The notes under the pieces were generated by a model. The model was not told the DNA's origin. It saw only the letters and a list, made by a program, of their open reading frames with translations, and made no database searches. From Vicugna pacos (Eukaryota > Chordata > Mammalia > Artiodactyla > Camelidae), in the NCBI RefSeq assembly GCF_048564905.1, contig NC_133013.1:26115605-26179604 (forward strand): a DNA stretch of 64,000 bases, in the 5' to 3' direction. The position numbers and the translations under genes were made by a program. Of this stretch, positions 36,251 through 47,333 are shown one piece after another. Positions within the stretch are counted from its first letter, which is position 1. Each line of letters begins with the position of its first letter.

Positions 36251-36899
36251 GATCCCACGTGCTTTTCGGAAATCTGGTTGTGTTTCTGGGTGGGAATCTT
36301 GCCTCCCCACTGCTCCCCCTGTTCCCTACCTATAGGGGCCCTCAAGGCCAGGGATAACGGCCTTGCCTTTGGTTTCTCAGATGTTGCGCTTACCTTGAGC
36401 AGGTACTTGGCCTCCTCCTCCAAGGTTTCCCCCTCCCCAAAATGTCACACAGCACGGGGGTTCAAAAGTGTTTCTTGTGTCGATCACTGGTGTCCCTCAC
36501 GTCATCACTGACTCTTGGGTAGGACATAACTTAAGGGCACAGTTGCCCACTTTGGCCTGAACACCTCAGGAGGATGGAAGGCTGGGCACAAACCTCCCAC
36601 AGCCAGGGGCAGTGGTGGGGGGCCCCCCCACACAGTGTTCTTGGGGAGCGGACCCAGTGGTGATTGTACAGTCTCCTAGGCAAGATGCTGCCTATGAGGT
36701 GGTGCTGAAAGCCAAGGGCCGTGCGGGCACAAGATAAATGTGGCCCAGTCAGGAAGCAGCTGGAGCAGGAGAGGCTGGGGACCACGGAGCTGTGCCAAAG
36801 TGGGTCAACTCCATCACCCGCCGCTCAGCAAGAATTGTGCGGATTTTTTCTCATTTTTTTTTCTCGCCTTCATTTCCACCCTTTTCCCTTTGCATTCTC

Positions 36900-37105
36900 C
36901 TCCTCTGAACAGATTCACGAAGCTCCCCGGCCAATTAAGCCAAATTCAGGAATGAGAATCGTGAATCATGCACCTTGCTCCCCCCCCAATCCCTTCCCCA
37001 ACTCCACAGCCCCCCAGGAAGACAATAAATAACATAATCAAGAATTAAAAAATAATCAGTGGTCATAAATAATGCAGAATCCCCAGTTATGTAACCAGCT
37101 GCCCC
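36900..37105. promoter_or_regulatory. Candidate conserved element in INSYN1 intron 2
   Basis: A repeat-free AT-rich island includes CCAATTAAGCCAAATTCAGG, ATCGTGAATCATGCACC, AACATAATCAAGAATTAAAA and TCATAAATAATGCAGAATCC, with several homeodomain/POU-like cores (TAATCA, ATTAAA, CATAAAT). Such islands inside introns of neuronal genes are often enhancers; this is inference from composition only. Confidence 0.35.
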
Positions 37106-37379
37106 GGGGAGCTGGGAAGGAGGGAAGGAGGTAGCAGCTTGTCAAAGGAGATAGGGGCCAGAGGTGAGGAGCGAGAGGACTAACCGGTTCTAGGACTCCC
37201 AGGTCCTCAGTCCTGGGGACTTAGGGACTACGGACACGCTTTCCTTGGAGAGGGGTCTCACCCAGGGCTGGAGGGCAGGCTGAGGCAGGGAGTACTGGGG
37301 TGTCCAGGACCAAGGAATTCTTTCTCGAAAAAGAAGCCCCCAGCGGTTTTATTAAGTAAGCCTTCTATCTCAATGCATC

Positions 37380-37760
37380 TGCTCATTCAAAGCTGTATTT
37401 GTAAAGGGTATGCCAATTCCTGTGCCAAACTGGGGATGCAGTGGTGAGTGAGGCAGACCCAGTCCTGCCCCTCATGGGGCTTCCTGTCTAATAGGAAGAC
37501 AGACATCAACCGCATTATAACACATATACACATAAAATGGTAGCAGTGGTAAATACTGGAAAACAAAGGAGAGGTGCAGGGTGCTTTGAGAGCCTCTCCC
37601 AGGGAACCTATCCTCAACTGGAATCAGGGAAGACTGCCTTATGGAAGTCAGGTGGAGTGAGTAGGGAAGAAAGGAGGCATTCCAGGTGAGGCCAGAGGAA
37701 CAAGTGAGCTTGGTGGAGGAGTAGGGCTGGTGAGGAGGCCGTTCTAGCCGCGTGGAGGCT
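37380..37760 (-). mobile_element. L2 fragment in INSYN1 intron 2
   Basis: CTGGGGATGCAGTGGTGAGT, GGGGCTTCCTGTCTAATAGG and GAGGCATTCCAGGTGAGGCC are in antisense L2 order. Confidence 0.7.
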
Positions 37761-38869
37761 GATTGCTGGAGAGAACTGGACCTGCGACCAGGTTTGGTAT
37801 GGGGTTGTGTTTGGGAGGCTCAGGAGTTTGGGGAACAGGGAAGTGCTGGAAGCAGAGGGGTGATGTGGTCCTGCTGGCTGGAAGTCCCCCGGGTGCCTCG
37901 TGCAGCAGGAGCTAGGCAGGAAGTTGCTGTCGGTGGGGAGACTGGATGAGTGCGGCGTTCAGGTGGGTGCGGCTGAGGCTGTGACCAGGACACAGGTTGT
38001 GGACACCCTTGGGACAGGGCCTGGGACCCCCAGAGGGTTTGTCATGGCCCTTAGCCCTTCCTCTCTAGTGTTCACTCTTGCTCCCTTTAGAGCAGACAAT
38101 TCTTGTTCTTAAGGGGCCGGGCCCAGGAGCCTGGACCCCTGAATTCCGGTCTCAGCTCAGCTCCTTCCTGTCTCTGGGTCTCAGTTTGCCATCAGCAAGC
38201 ACGATGAGAAGGGTGGTCTCCACGGTGTCTCCACCCGCTCCCGGCTTCGAGGTTCTATGCTTTCTCTGTTCCATTTCTTTCTCCATTCTCTCTCTCCCCG
38301 TCTCTTTCCTTCTGTGTATATAATTATTTCCCTGCACTCCAAGACAATCCCAAATTACATGTAGGCAAAATGATTATTAAATCTCAGAGAGAAATCATAG
38401 ATTTCAAGACAGTCAAAGCGGAGAGGCAGGTAGCCCGGGGCCTGCCTACCATCTGCCCTCCCCACTGGCCCCGTGAATGAGGCACCAGGGATAGGCAGCA
38501 GGGTTTGTGGACTGACCTGGTCCCTGCATACAGTTTGGGTCCCCATGGTACATCACTCCCCTTTCTGATCCTCATCGAGTGGGTGTGACCTGTCCCACCT
38601 AATAGGCTGGCCTAGATTTGCCTTTGAGCCTCAACTGTTTGGCTTTTAAAACCTTTTCTCCTGTTCTGTTGGGAGACAACCCTACTATAGGGAACATAGG
38701 TGCCACCCATGTGCTGGGGTTTGAAAGATCCAATATGTCCCATTATTCTGCCACAAGCACTGGAAATGTCCCCATCACAATGTCATTCCTTTGTGAAGAA
38801 CTGACTCCCATCAGCTCTTGGGCCTGGTGCCAGAGGCCTGGCCCTGTGTTAGCACCCATGGGTGCACAG

Positions 38870-39070
38870 TGGATACTGGTGGTCTGCATTATTATACATG
38901 CTTTCTGTGCATCAAGTCATTAAAGCCTGACCACAGCCCTATCAAGTAGGTATTACTAGAATTCTCCTTTGATGAAGAAACTTTAGGCCCAGATAAGTTG
39001 AGTAACTTGGCTAACGTCACACAGCCTCTAAGTGGTAAAGCCAGGACTGGACTGCAGATCTGGCTCCAGA
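38870..39070 (-). mobile_element. MIR in INSYN1 intron 2
   Basis: CCCTATCAAGTAGGTATTAC, GAAGAAACTTTAGGCCCAGA and GCTAACGTCACACAGCCTCT are a long antisense MIR. Confidence 0.85.
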
Positions 39071-39704
39071 GCCCCGGTTCTTAAGTGCTTGGCTGTGCTG
39101 ACTCTGCGGTTAAAGCACATTCCTATCTGTCAGATCCCCGGGGCCTGGTGAGCAGAGGCGCATCCCCCTGTTTGACAGGGGAGGGAACAAGACATGAGAG
39201 AGGGAACTTACCTGCCTCTCAGGCCTCCAGCCAAGATGGGGCAGACTTGGGACTTGACCCAGACCACCCTTTCTTCCTTCCCTCCACACTCCAAGGATGG
39301 GACCAGAGAGGGACATTCTAATGGAGAAGAGGAAGGGCCCAAACGTGAATGCCTCCTGAGCAGGTGGCCGGCAAGGGCTTCTTGGGCAGGGTGGGTGTGT
39401 GTCCAGGCCTGAAGGCTCTGGGGCTCCTGCTCCGTGAACCCTGCACATTCCTCCCAGGGGACTGGGAGCCCAGCTTCAGGCCTGGCCTGCCCTCAGCCAA
39501 CCCTGTGAGCTCACAGCCAAGTCCTTAAACTCCAGATTACCACTGAGGTCCTCCCACCCTCAGAGCAGCGGACTCTCAGCAGCTCTGCTTGATCAGGGGA
39601 GTCTGATTAGAGGGTGTGGCTGTCTCAGAGGCTCAGGGCCTCTCCTGAGGCGGCAAGGCCCTAGGCTCCTATTTCTTCACAGCTTAAGTCCGCAGTCCCC
39701 TCGG

Positions 39705-39865
39705 CCAGTGGTTCTCAAAGTCTCCCTGCACCACCAGCAGCGGCAGCACCTGGGGGAGCGTGTTGGAGAGGTGCCTCTCCAGCTCCACCGGGCCCAGGGA
39801 ATCGGAAAGCCCAGGGAGTGGGCTGCTGCGTGCCCCGGGCTGGGAGCCCCTTCTCTAGGCCAGGG
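39705..39865. mobile_element. MER5-like DNA transposon remnant
   Basis: CCAGTGGTTCTCAAAGTCTC followed by CAGCAGCGGCAGCACCTGGG matches one end of the MER5 family (non-autonomous hAT). The remainder is G+C-rich and degraded. Confidence 0.6.
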
Positions 39866-40509
39866 CTCCCGCCAGCTTCCAGTGGGGCTTGGGTTAAGCA
39901 AGGGTTTGGGGGGAATGTGAGCTTCTCTGAGGTGGGGGAGTCATTCTAGGGCAAGGGAGGGCATAAGAAGGGGTGGCCAGACTGGAGGCGGAGCCCTGTC
40001 CTCGTGGCCTGTCCGAGCCCAGGTATCACAGCAACTCCCTATGTGCAGTGCTGCAGGGCTGGGGAGGCCAGAACCTCGGCTTCCCTGGGCCTCGGGCCAT
40101 CATCTGTAAACTCAGGAAGTGATGATCTTGTCAGTGGAAAGCCTGACACGCAGTAGGTGCTCAGAGATGGGAGATGATGTCACTTTTATCACCAATGTCC
40201 CCGTGAAGCCCTTTTACTGACTTCGCATTGTTCCTCCTGAAGCTCTGGTGAGGCTGGCAGGGCTGAGATGACCATACCCTGGGTGGTGAGTGATGTTGAA
40301 GGCCAGAGAGATTGTGTGAGTTACTCAAAGACATACAGAGCATTCAGTGTCTCAGCTGAATCAGGACCCCAGGTGTCTTGACTCCCCCAGCTCTGCCATA
40401 GGCCTCAGCCAAGTGTTCCTTCCATCCCTGGTCTGGGGCGGGGACGGTGGGCATCCCTTGACAGTGACATTCCAGAACAGCGTCTCGAGTCACTCCTGTA
40501 AACACAGAG

Positions 40510-40615
40510 CCCTAGAATCTCAGAGGCAGAAGGAACTTTGGAGATAAGCTCGTCACCCAACTCCCCATTTACAGATTGAGAAACTGAGGCCTAGAGAGGG
40601 AAAATGACCTCCAGT
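40510..40615 (-). mobile_element. MIR in INSYN1 intron 2
   Basis: CTCCCCATTTACAGATTGAG and AACTGAGGCCTAGAGAGGGA are an antisense MIR. Confidence 0.8.
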
Positions 40616-41862
40616 CCACCTGCATCGGAGCCCCCGAGTCCTACCTCAGTAGGTGACCCACTGAGCTGGACTCCTCCTGACCCGTTGCTTCTGCCCTTGC
40701 TTTACACTTGCACTGTGAGCCACTCACCACCCCCACTCCTTGCCAAACACCTTGCACATCCCCGGACAGCAGTCGTCTTCAGTAAAGGTTTGTTGAATTA
40801 GGGACTTCATTAGTTAATGAATTAACTGACCGCTCTGACCTCAGGGACAGAGCACTGGACAGGGCCGGGAGCTGGCTCCTGGGCCTGATGACTCACCGCG
40901 TACATCTTCGTCTCTGGGTCTCTTGGTCCCTCTGCTTTGCTTTTGTTGTTTTGCTGGTTTGGATTTTGACCTGAATCTCCACTCCTCCCCTTGCTCTGTC
41001 CTCTCCCTGTGTCTCCGACTGGGTCTCCTTTTCTCTCTCACTGTCTTTGTCACTGATGTATGTGCCGACAGTGGCCTAGGCAAGGGGCTGTCCTGAGGCA
41101 GGGCCGCCTGCATGGAACAGGGCTTCACTTCAGGCAGGACAGGCGGGTGCAGTGACCTCCGCCGCTGAGCTACCCCGAGTGCATTTGATAGGCAGCTCTG
41201 GGCCCAGGATGGATGGTTTTCTTACTGCTGACCAAATAATGCTTGCTTTATTCCCTTCCCAACAAGCCAGGATTGATCTCCACTCATCAAGGGGCCGGGA
41301 AGGGAGGGGGAGAGGAGGAGGCTCTGGGGCTGTGTTGGGGTGGGGAGATGGAGACCTCTGCGGGGTGGTTGCTGGCCCGGTGCAGGGGCTGGTCCAGGAT
41401 GCTTTAGAAAGCCTGGGCAGTCTGCAGTTACTGCACGTCATTTCCTTTCTGAGGGTGGGTCATCCCACCACTGAATGGACTTGCTGGAGTCTCTTAGCCC
41501 TCTTTAAATGACCCCTGTCAATCAAAAGATCAAGCTCTGAGCACCAGGGCTGCCCCCCAGAACAGCAGCTGGCTTTGGGGGAGAGGGGCTTGTGAATGGA
41601 TGGGGTGCAGGGCTGGAAGGCAGTCTCCTCCCTCCCCCAGAAGCACTGAGGAGTGGAAAATGAAAATGGCCGGTACCAGCTCTGTGCACCCTGGTCCGGT
41701 TTGGGCCCTCAACAGGGCAAACCAACCTGTGACCTCAAGTCCAGCTGTGTCCTGTAGGGTCGTCAGCCAGGGGCTCTAGCAGGGTGGGACAGGGCGCACT
41801 CTCACCTAGGTGATGCTGGCTGCTGCCTGGCCCCTGTCACTCCTCTCCCCTTCCCTGGCCAG

Positions 41863-42582
41863 GTGGTGAGCCAGATCGATAAGCTAACCTCAGACTTCGA
41901 CTTTGAACTGGAGCCGGATGACTGGACCACAGCCACTGTGAGCAGCACTTCCAGCAGTGACAAAGCAGGCGTGGGCGGCCCCTTTGACCTGGGCCACCTG
42001 GACTTCGTGACAGCCGACATCCTCTCGGACAGCTGGGAGTTCTGCTCCTTCCTGGACATCCCCACCCCCTCGGACTCCGTGGACGGCCCCGAGCCCGCCC
42101 GGCCGGGGGCTGGCCCTGACTACCGGCTCATGAACGGCGGCACGCCCATCCCCAACGGGCCCCGGGTGGAGACCCCGGACTCCTCCAGCGAGGAGGCCTT
42201 CAGTGCCGGCCCCCCGAAGGGCCAGCTGCCCCAGCGGACCCCGGGCACGCGGGAGAGGGTGCGCTTCAGCGACAAAGTGCTCTACCATGCTCTGTGCTGT
42301 GATGACGAGGAGGGGGACGGCATGGAGGAGGCGGCAGAGGAGGAGGCGGGCCTGTCCCCGGAGCCTCCCCACACTGAGGCCCCGGCTGGCCCCCTCAAGC
42401 CCTCCCCGGCTCCCTACAAGCCAAGGCGCTCGCCGCTGACTGGCCGCTGCTCGGGCCTGACCTTGGCCCCCGAGCAGACCCGAAGGGTCACGAGGAACAG
42501 CAGCACCCAAACGGTGTCAGACAAGAGCACTCAGACGGTGCTGCCCTACACGGCCAGACAGAAAGCCAAGGGGAAAAACTAG
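41863..42582 (+). CDS. INSYN1: INSYN1 terminal coding exon, residues 53-291
   Basis: This exon encodes the rest of inhibitory synaptic factor 1. It begins VVSQIDKLTSDFDFEL, finishing the coiled coil started in exon 2 (roughly residues 20-66). An acidic/aromatic conserved block follows (EPDDWTTATV, then LSDSWEFCSFLD at about 106-117). A low-complexity Pro/Gly/Ser middle region leads to the conserved ERVRFSDKVLYHALCC at about 183-198, which contains an RVxF-type motif (residues 184-187), then an acidic tract (199-214), a basic Pro-rich stretch, and a C terminus with two TQT motifs (residues 267-269 and 275-277) before a Lys/Arg-rich end. The length is two residues short of the recalled human protein, with small differences near residues 168-171 and 282-284. 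There are no frameshifts. The exon's first codon is GTG but it is a splice-joined Val, not an initiator. Confidence 0.95.
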   Translation: MVSQIDKLTSDFDFELEPDDWTTATVSSTSSSDKAGVGGPFDLGHLDFVTADILSDSWEFCSFLDIPTPSDSVDGPEPARPGAGPDYRLMNGGTPIPNGPRVETPDSSSEEAFSAGPPKGQLPQRTPGTRERVRFSDKVLYHALCCDDEEGDGMEEAAEEEAGLSPEPPHTEAPAGPLKPSPAPYKPRRSPLTGRCSGLTLAPEQTRRVTRNSSTQTVSDKSTQTVLPYTARQKAKGKN

Positions 42583-42680
42583 GGACCCGGGAGGGGCTTG
42601 GGGCTGTGGGCACATAGAGCTATAAATATATATATATTTAAACAAATGCAGTCATAATAAAATTTTAAAATGCTAAGGAT
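42583..42680 (+). other. INSYN1: INSYN1 3' UTR with poly(A) signal
   Basis: The 3' UTR is unusually short, about 100 bases. It contains an AT-rich TATAAATATATATATATTTA stretch (about 42621-42640) and a canonical AATAAA at 42656-42661; cleavage would be expected near 42675-42685. Longer alternative 3' ends cannot be excluded, but no equally good signal follows close by. Confidence 0.75.
42656..42661 (+). terminator. INSYN1: Poly(A) signal AATAAA of INSYN1
   Basis: A canonical hexamer lies 74 bases after the INSYN1 stop codon, at the end of an A/T-rich stretch. It is the first such signal downstream of the coding region on the + strand. Confidence 0.8.
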
Positions 42681-44099
42681 CCGGCCCCACAGGCCCCAAA
42701 GCTGTCACAGAGCTCATCTTAGGCACAGAGATGCCTGCTCACCTCTTAGGTCTCAGGAGGTGTGGCCAGAACCACCTTCCTTCTCCTGTCAGGGCTCCTG
42801 AAAGGAGTGTCCAAAAGTGTGCATATGAGGTGGGGCTCTAACCTGGGACTCCTCGTGCAGGCCCCTGTGCGCCGGGGTGGAATCTGGCTGCCGGCTGGGC
42901 CACGTCCTGGAGGGGTTTCGTCAGGAGGCAGGCTCTCAAGAAGCAGTGTCCAGGGCCAGGGCTGAGAGCCGGCGCAATCTGCAGACTGCGGTGTGGACTG
43001 AGGGCCTGGGGCTGGCATCACTCTAGCTGGGCCCAGGATCACTCGCACCCCTGTGCCTTCTCCTCCAAGGCAGACTTTTGCCTCTCCTTCCCAAAGGCAG
43101 ACTTACCTGGATGTGTACGAGCCCGCCCCGCCCTGCTTCAGCGGGTAGAGAAGGAGCAAGTGGCTCCTGCGGGTGGGCCTCCCTGCTGGGAAGCTGGGCC
43201 TGCACAGCCCCCGGAGGGCTGGGCTGCGCCGGGTGGAGGCTTGTTTGGAGAGCCCGGGCCACTCCCAGTCCTTTCAGCCCTCATGCTCAGCCTTAACTTC
43301 CTGGGATCCAAGAGCCTCAGACAGCCCCTGCTTGGCCCTGCGCAAACCTGGGGTCCACGGGAGAAAGCAGGCGGCAGCTTCCCCGGGCTGTGAACCAGAG
43401 CCATGGACAGGCCCCCTTCACCCAGCAGGCAGCCCGGGAGAGGAGTCCAGCGGCCCTCCTCTGCCCCTGCTTCTCCACACTGGGACCCTGAGCCCAGCTT
43501 AGCAGGTCTTGAATGACACCAACAGAGACAAGATGGGAGCCTGGAGGTACCAGGGCTTCGTCCACCTCTAGGCTCCCAGCTGGTGTTCCTGGGGGCTGGG
43601 CCAAGTCAGACAGAAAGCTGTGGGGTTTCAGTGCTGAGAAGCCCGCAGGCATTGGGTCCAGCCTGTGATCCCCGGGAAGGAGCCTGGAGCACGAGGCAGA
43701 GACCAGCTTAGAAGGAGACGGCTCTGGGCCATGTCCTTTTGGTGACCGGGGTCCTCAGCCTGATGCCACTTTAATGGGGGGAGCACACTGCAGTGTCTCC
43801 AATGTCTGAGAATGAGGAGGCATCACTGTCTCTATTTTATAGGCAGGGGACAGATGAGCCAGTCTACAGAAGCCGTCTGATGGGACCAAGAGGCAGAAAG
43901 GGTGGCAAACCACACAGAGACCCCAGCTCTTAGAGACAAGGTGAGGCCCTGTCAACAGGAGGGAAAAAGGGTGGGGAGGAAGCTGGAATTCAAGGCAGGC
44001 CCAGCCTCCCACCCCTTCCTCCTCTGCCTTTCCTGAGGTCCCTTTCACTGCTCCGACCCCTCCCCACCCTCCCCTGCCTCCCACCCCCCAGCTGGGGCT

Positions 44100-44520
44100 T
44101 GTGTGAGGGAGCTGACATTTATCAGCCACCTAGTATGCACCTGCGCCTGGTCACTGGGCTGCATCCCAACACTAACTGGCAGATTTAGTTGTGCCCAGCA
44201 CATAATAGGTTGCTCAATAATTATGTATTAAGTAAATGGATGAACCACAATCCCTATTTTACAGGTGAGGAAGCTGATGAACAAACAAGGAATTTGTTCA
44301 AAGTTGCACAGCAGGAAACTGGTGGAGCTGGGGGTTCACGCTGCTATTATTATTCACACTACATAAAAGCTGCTGTTCGTGGAATACCTACTACTTGATG
44401 CATTAGTCACTTTATGTAAATTATCTTACCTACTTTACAGCAACCCTCCAAGTCCCTGAGACTATTACCATTTTACAAATGAGAAAACTGAGGCCCAGAG
44501 AGGTGTATCCTTCCCAAAAT
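44100..44520 (-). mobile_element. Two antisense MIR copies side by side
   Basis: The first copy (44110-44340) shows CCCTATTTTACAGGTGAGGA and GTTCAAAGTTGCACAGCAGG; the second (44345-44520) shows TATGTAAATTATCTTACCTA and TGAGAAAACTGAGGCCCAGA. Confidence 0.8.
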
Positions 44521-47169
44521 AGCCAGCTCTGAAATGCAGAAATGGGATCTGGATCTTGACTTCGCCATGCTTCCCCCACTCCTGGCTTCAGGGTATCTGG
44601 AACCCCCGGAAGTAGCAGTGCTGCCAGAGCACGGATTTCCCTTGGCACAACTGACCAGCGCTCATCTGGGCCAGGCCCCGCTTCCTCCAGCCCAGGCCGC
44701 AGGCCCTCAGAAGCAAGACTTCTAAAACCAGTGGGTCTGGGGCACTGACTAGGTGACCAGCAGAAAACAGCTCCAGGTCCAAAGTGTCCTTTTCCCCTTC
44801 TGATGTCTCCCCAGAGCCAGGAAGACGACGCTGTCCTCAGCCCAATAAATGTCCAGCCCCTTTCTGGTCTGGGCTGAACTGGCATTAGTTCGGGGCTGGA
44901 GTATCTGGGAAAGGCTTCAGGGGGCCGGGGGAGGAGGAGGAGGGATTTGAAATGGAATTCATTTGCAATGGGGTAGAACTTGGTCACTTGGAAGTGGGAA
45001 CGAAGGACATTGGGGGCAGGCGGAACTTTACAAAGATGGCTAGGGTGGCCTTCAGGGGACAGCAGAGAGAGGCCTTGCTGCAACAGAGGATGCACATTGG
45101 TGCAAAGTGAGAAAGATATGCAGTGAGGGCCTAGAGAGCCCCATGGCGCCCTCAGACCCACTCCTTCCTCTTGACTGCGGGAGGAGGAATCGGGGTTTCC
45201 CGGCTAGTCTGAGACCAGAAGAGACTTAAGAATGTGTTATCCAGGAGGGACCATCATGATAGGGCCCCGCTGCACTGAACAGGGAAGAACATCACACGAT
45301 TAGCACACTGGTAAGTCAAACAGACATGCCAAAGCCCCAGTGTGTCACACAAGGAGGTTAAACGCCCCTCCCACGAGGCATTCTCCCAGAACCTTTCTTT
45401 CCCCCATGGGGTGGGGGTGGGGGCGCTGGGACCGCACGGGCCCCGTTACAGGTGAGCCAGCGGAGATGCTGATGAGCCCTGACTCTGCCCACCTGCCTGC
45501 CCTGCCCTCCACTACACACGGTTGCGTAGCCGCCATCACCACCCAGCTCTCCCACCTTCCTATCCCCACACGTGTCAGCCAAGGAGACCAAAGTGGGTGA
45601 CCTCGGGCCCGTGCTGTCCACACCCTGGGCCCGTGCCTGATGAGATCTGACGCCCTGCCAGGAACACTCAGGCTCACACACCTGCCTGCGGCTCTCAGTT
45701 CCCTGTTTGGGCTGCTCCCTCTCCTGTCCCTGCTGGGACGTGCAGGGAGAGGAAGCTTCCCCGGGGGCACAGTAGGTGGTGCAGACCCAGCAGAGCATCC
45801 TTCACGCCACCACCTTCTTAGAAGCGCTCCGGACGCCAGCTCACCTGCCTTCACTCTACTTGATCCATCCTCCACCCCCACGGAGGTAAGCCTGGCCAGG
45901 GGTCATTACAAGGCACAGCCTGTGGAGGAAGTGTGGTAGGAGGCCTGGGGTCCTGATTTTTATGGGATTTCTTTGTGGCCAGTTGTAGGGCCTTTCCAGG
46001 AGACCCCTGTAGGGACAGAGAATTTTCCCTGAGCCGAGGAGTAGACCGTGCTGGCATCCCTTTGGAGAGGCGGGGGAGGAAAAGAGTTCACTGGTGACCC
46101 AGGAGTGCAGAGGGAGGGCCCGAACCCTGGCGCCTGCTCTTCGCCAGCAGTCTTGGCACCATCCCTCCCCTTTGCCCCCAAGATTGACCACTCCCTCAGG
46201 GGACAGTGTTTGGAGGAGGTACACTTGCCCCAGGGATCCAGGGTGAGTGTGGAGAGTTAAATCCATAAGACCAACAATGAGAAAGGATGAGCCCCAGGAT
46301 GTTTGGGGCAGTCTGTGATCCCAGAGGCAGCAAGGAGGCAGGGCAGGAGGTCCCTGGGGGAGAAGCCAGGAGCATGAGGCAGGAGACCAGCCTGAGACCC
46401 CTTTCATGGGTAGGGCACACTGAGTGTCCCTGGTGCCTGAGAATGAGGTGCTGCCCTCTTAGGATGGACTTCACTCCAGGCCTGCCGTTTAGGGTGTGTG
46501 CCCAGACATGGAGTCCAGTCTTGCCCACTCAGCATCTGGGTCTCCCTTGGGGTCCTACCTCCCCCAGAGAAAGGCCCCATCCAGGCCCTTCCCTCTGGCT
46601 GCCTCGTAGAAGAGCCCCTTGTGCTCGATCGAGCCAGGGGCTGGGGGCTTGCCTGCGAAGCTGCTCGTGGTCCTCCTGCCCCACGGCAGGTTGGGGGGTG
46701 CCGAGAACTTCTCCAGCCCAGACACACCCCTCTCCGGCCTCGCTGACCCTACTTGCCCTCCAGTTCCTTGGGTGCTTCTCTTTTTCACATCCAGACATTG
46801 CAAATGGGTGGCCTGCAAACTTGTTTGCTTCTCACATATAATTTTGTTTTAAAGAGGATATCACATAAAAACACAGATTTCATGTTTCTTGGGAAAATCC
46901 TCTCAATTTTGTGCAAAAAAACTGTCTCTAAAAAAATCGATTGATCTGACAACATTGGGCTTCTACCCCACACAGAAACAGTCAGCAGAAACTGAACAGC
47001 AGGGCCCCTCCAGGTGGAGTGGGCATCACCAGCAGCCCCCAGTATGCCCCCCAGGGGCCCTCATACATTTACAGTGGCTCCTGCAAGCAGTCTGATTCCT
47101 CTGCTGATATGACCTGTCCCCAATTCATCTTTCAACATGCCATCCCTTCCTTCTGCCCCTGCAAGTCTT

Positions 47170-47333
47170 TTTTTAAATTTACTTTATTTTTTATTTTATT
47201 TATTTTTTGAAGGGAAGAGGTAATTAGGTTTACTTACTCATTATTTATTTATTTACATGGAAGTACTGGGGATTGAACCCAGGACCTCGTGCATGCTAGG
47301 CATGCATTCTACCACTGAGCTATACCCTCCCCA
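47170..47333 (-). mobile_element. Camelid tRNA-Ala-derived SINE (Vic/CAM type)
   Basis: On the minus strand the element begins GGGGAGGGTATAGCTCAGTG, has a recognisable A box and B box (GGTCCTGGGTTCAATCC), then CAGTACTTCC, a short AT-rich unique body and an A/T-rich tail at the + strand left end. The head is a tRNA-Ala (AGC) relative. A perfect 11-base target duplication, CTGCAAGTCTT, flanks it (47159-47169 and 47334-47344). This SINE family is characteristic of camelids and is the best species clue in the window. Confidence 0.9.

Larger units (their letters stand above)
32619..41862 (+). other. INSYN1: INSYN1 intron 2 (9.2 kb)
   Basis: This phase-0 intron lies between the donor GTGAGTGAGG and an acceptor in a pyrimidine-rich context (CCCTTCCCTGGCCAG at 41862). 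It holds mainly fragments of old repeats: MIR at about 34210-34370, 35370-35480, 35800-35965, 38130-38225, 38870-39070, 40070-40170 and 40510-40610; L2 at about 36040-36250 and 37380-37760; and a MER5-like piece near 39710-39860. An AT-rich island at 36900-37100 is described separately. I see no additional exon with convincing splice sites and reading frame. Confidence 0.85.
30275..42680 (+). other. INSYN1: INSYN1 gene span (inhibitory synaptic factor 1)
   Basis: This is the whole transcription unit as inferred from sequence: a CpG-rich promoter and first exon, a leader/ATG exon, a long intron, and a terminal coding exon with a poly(A) signal. The predicted protein is 52 + 239 = 291 residues, against about 293 recalled for human. 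Both coding exons match the human protein closely along their whole length and the reading frame is intact, so the gene looks functional. The left boundary is approximate: it assumes the TTTAAAA box at 30247 positions the start site. The right boundary follows the AATAAA at 42656-42661. Its downstream neighbour is CD276, in convergent orientation. Confidence 0.9.

Noticed and set aside
41863-41865. GTG as an alternative translation start of the 239-residue frame
   Set aside because: It directly follows a splice acceptor and is the internal Val codon 53 of INSYN1.
44430-45161. A 243-residue minus-strand frame downstream of INSYN1
   Set aside because: Its C-terminal part reads through a MIR element; there is no recognisable domain and no splice sites consistent with a gene.
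47270-47333. A tRNA-Ala gene on the minus strand
   Set aside because: The tRNA-like head is the promoter part of the camelid SINE. It carries substitutions, continues into the SINE body and has target duplications, so it is not a functional tRNA gene.
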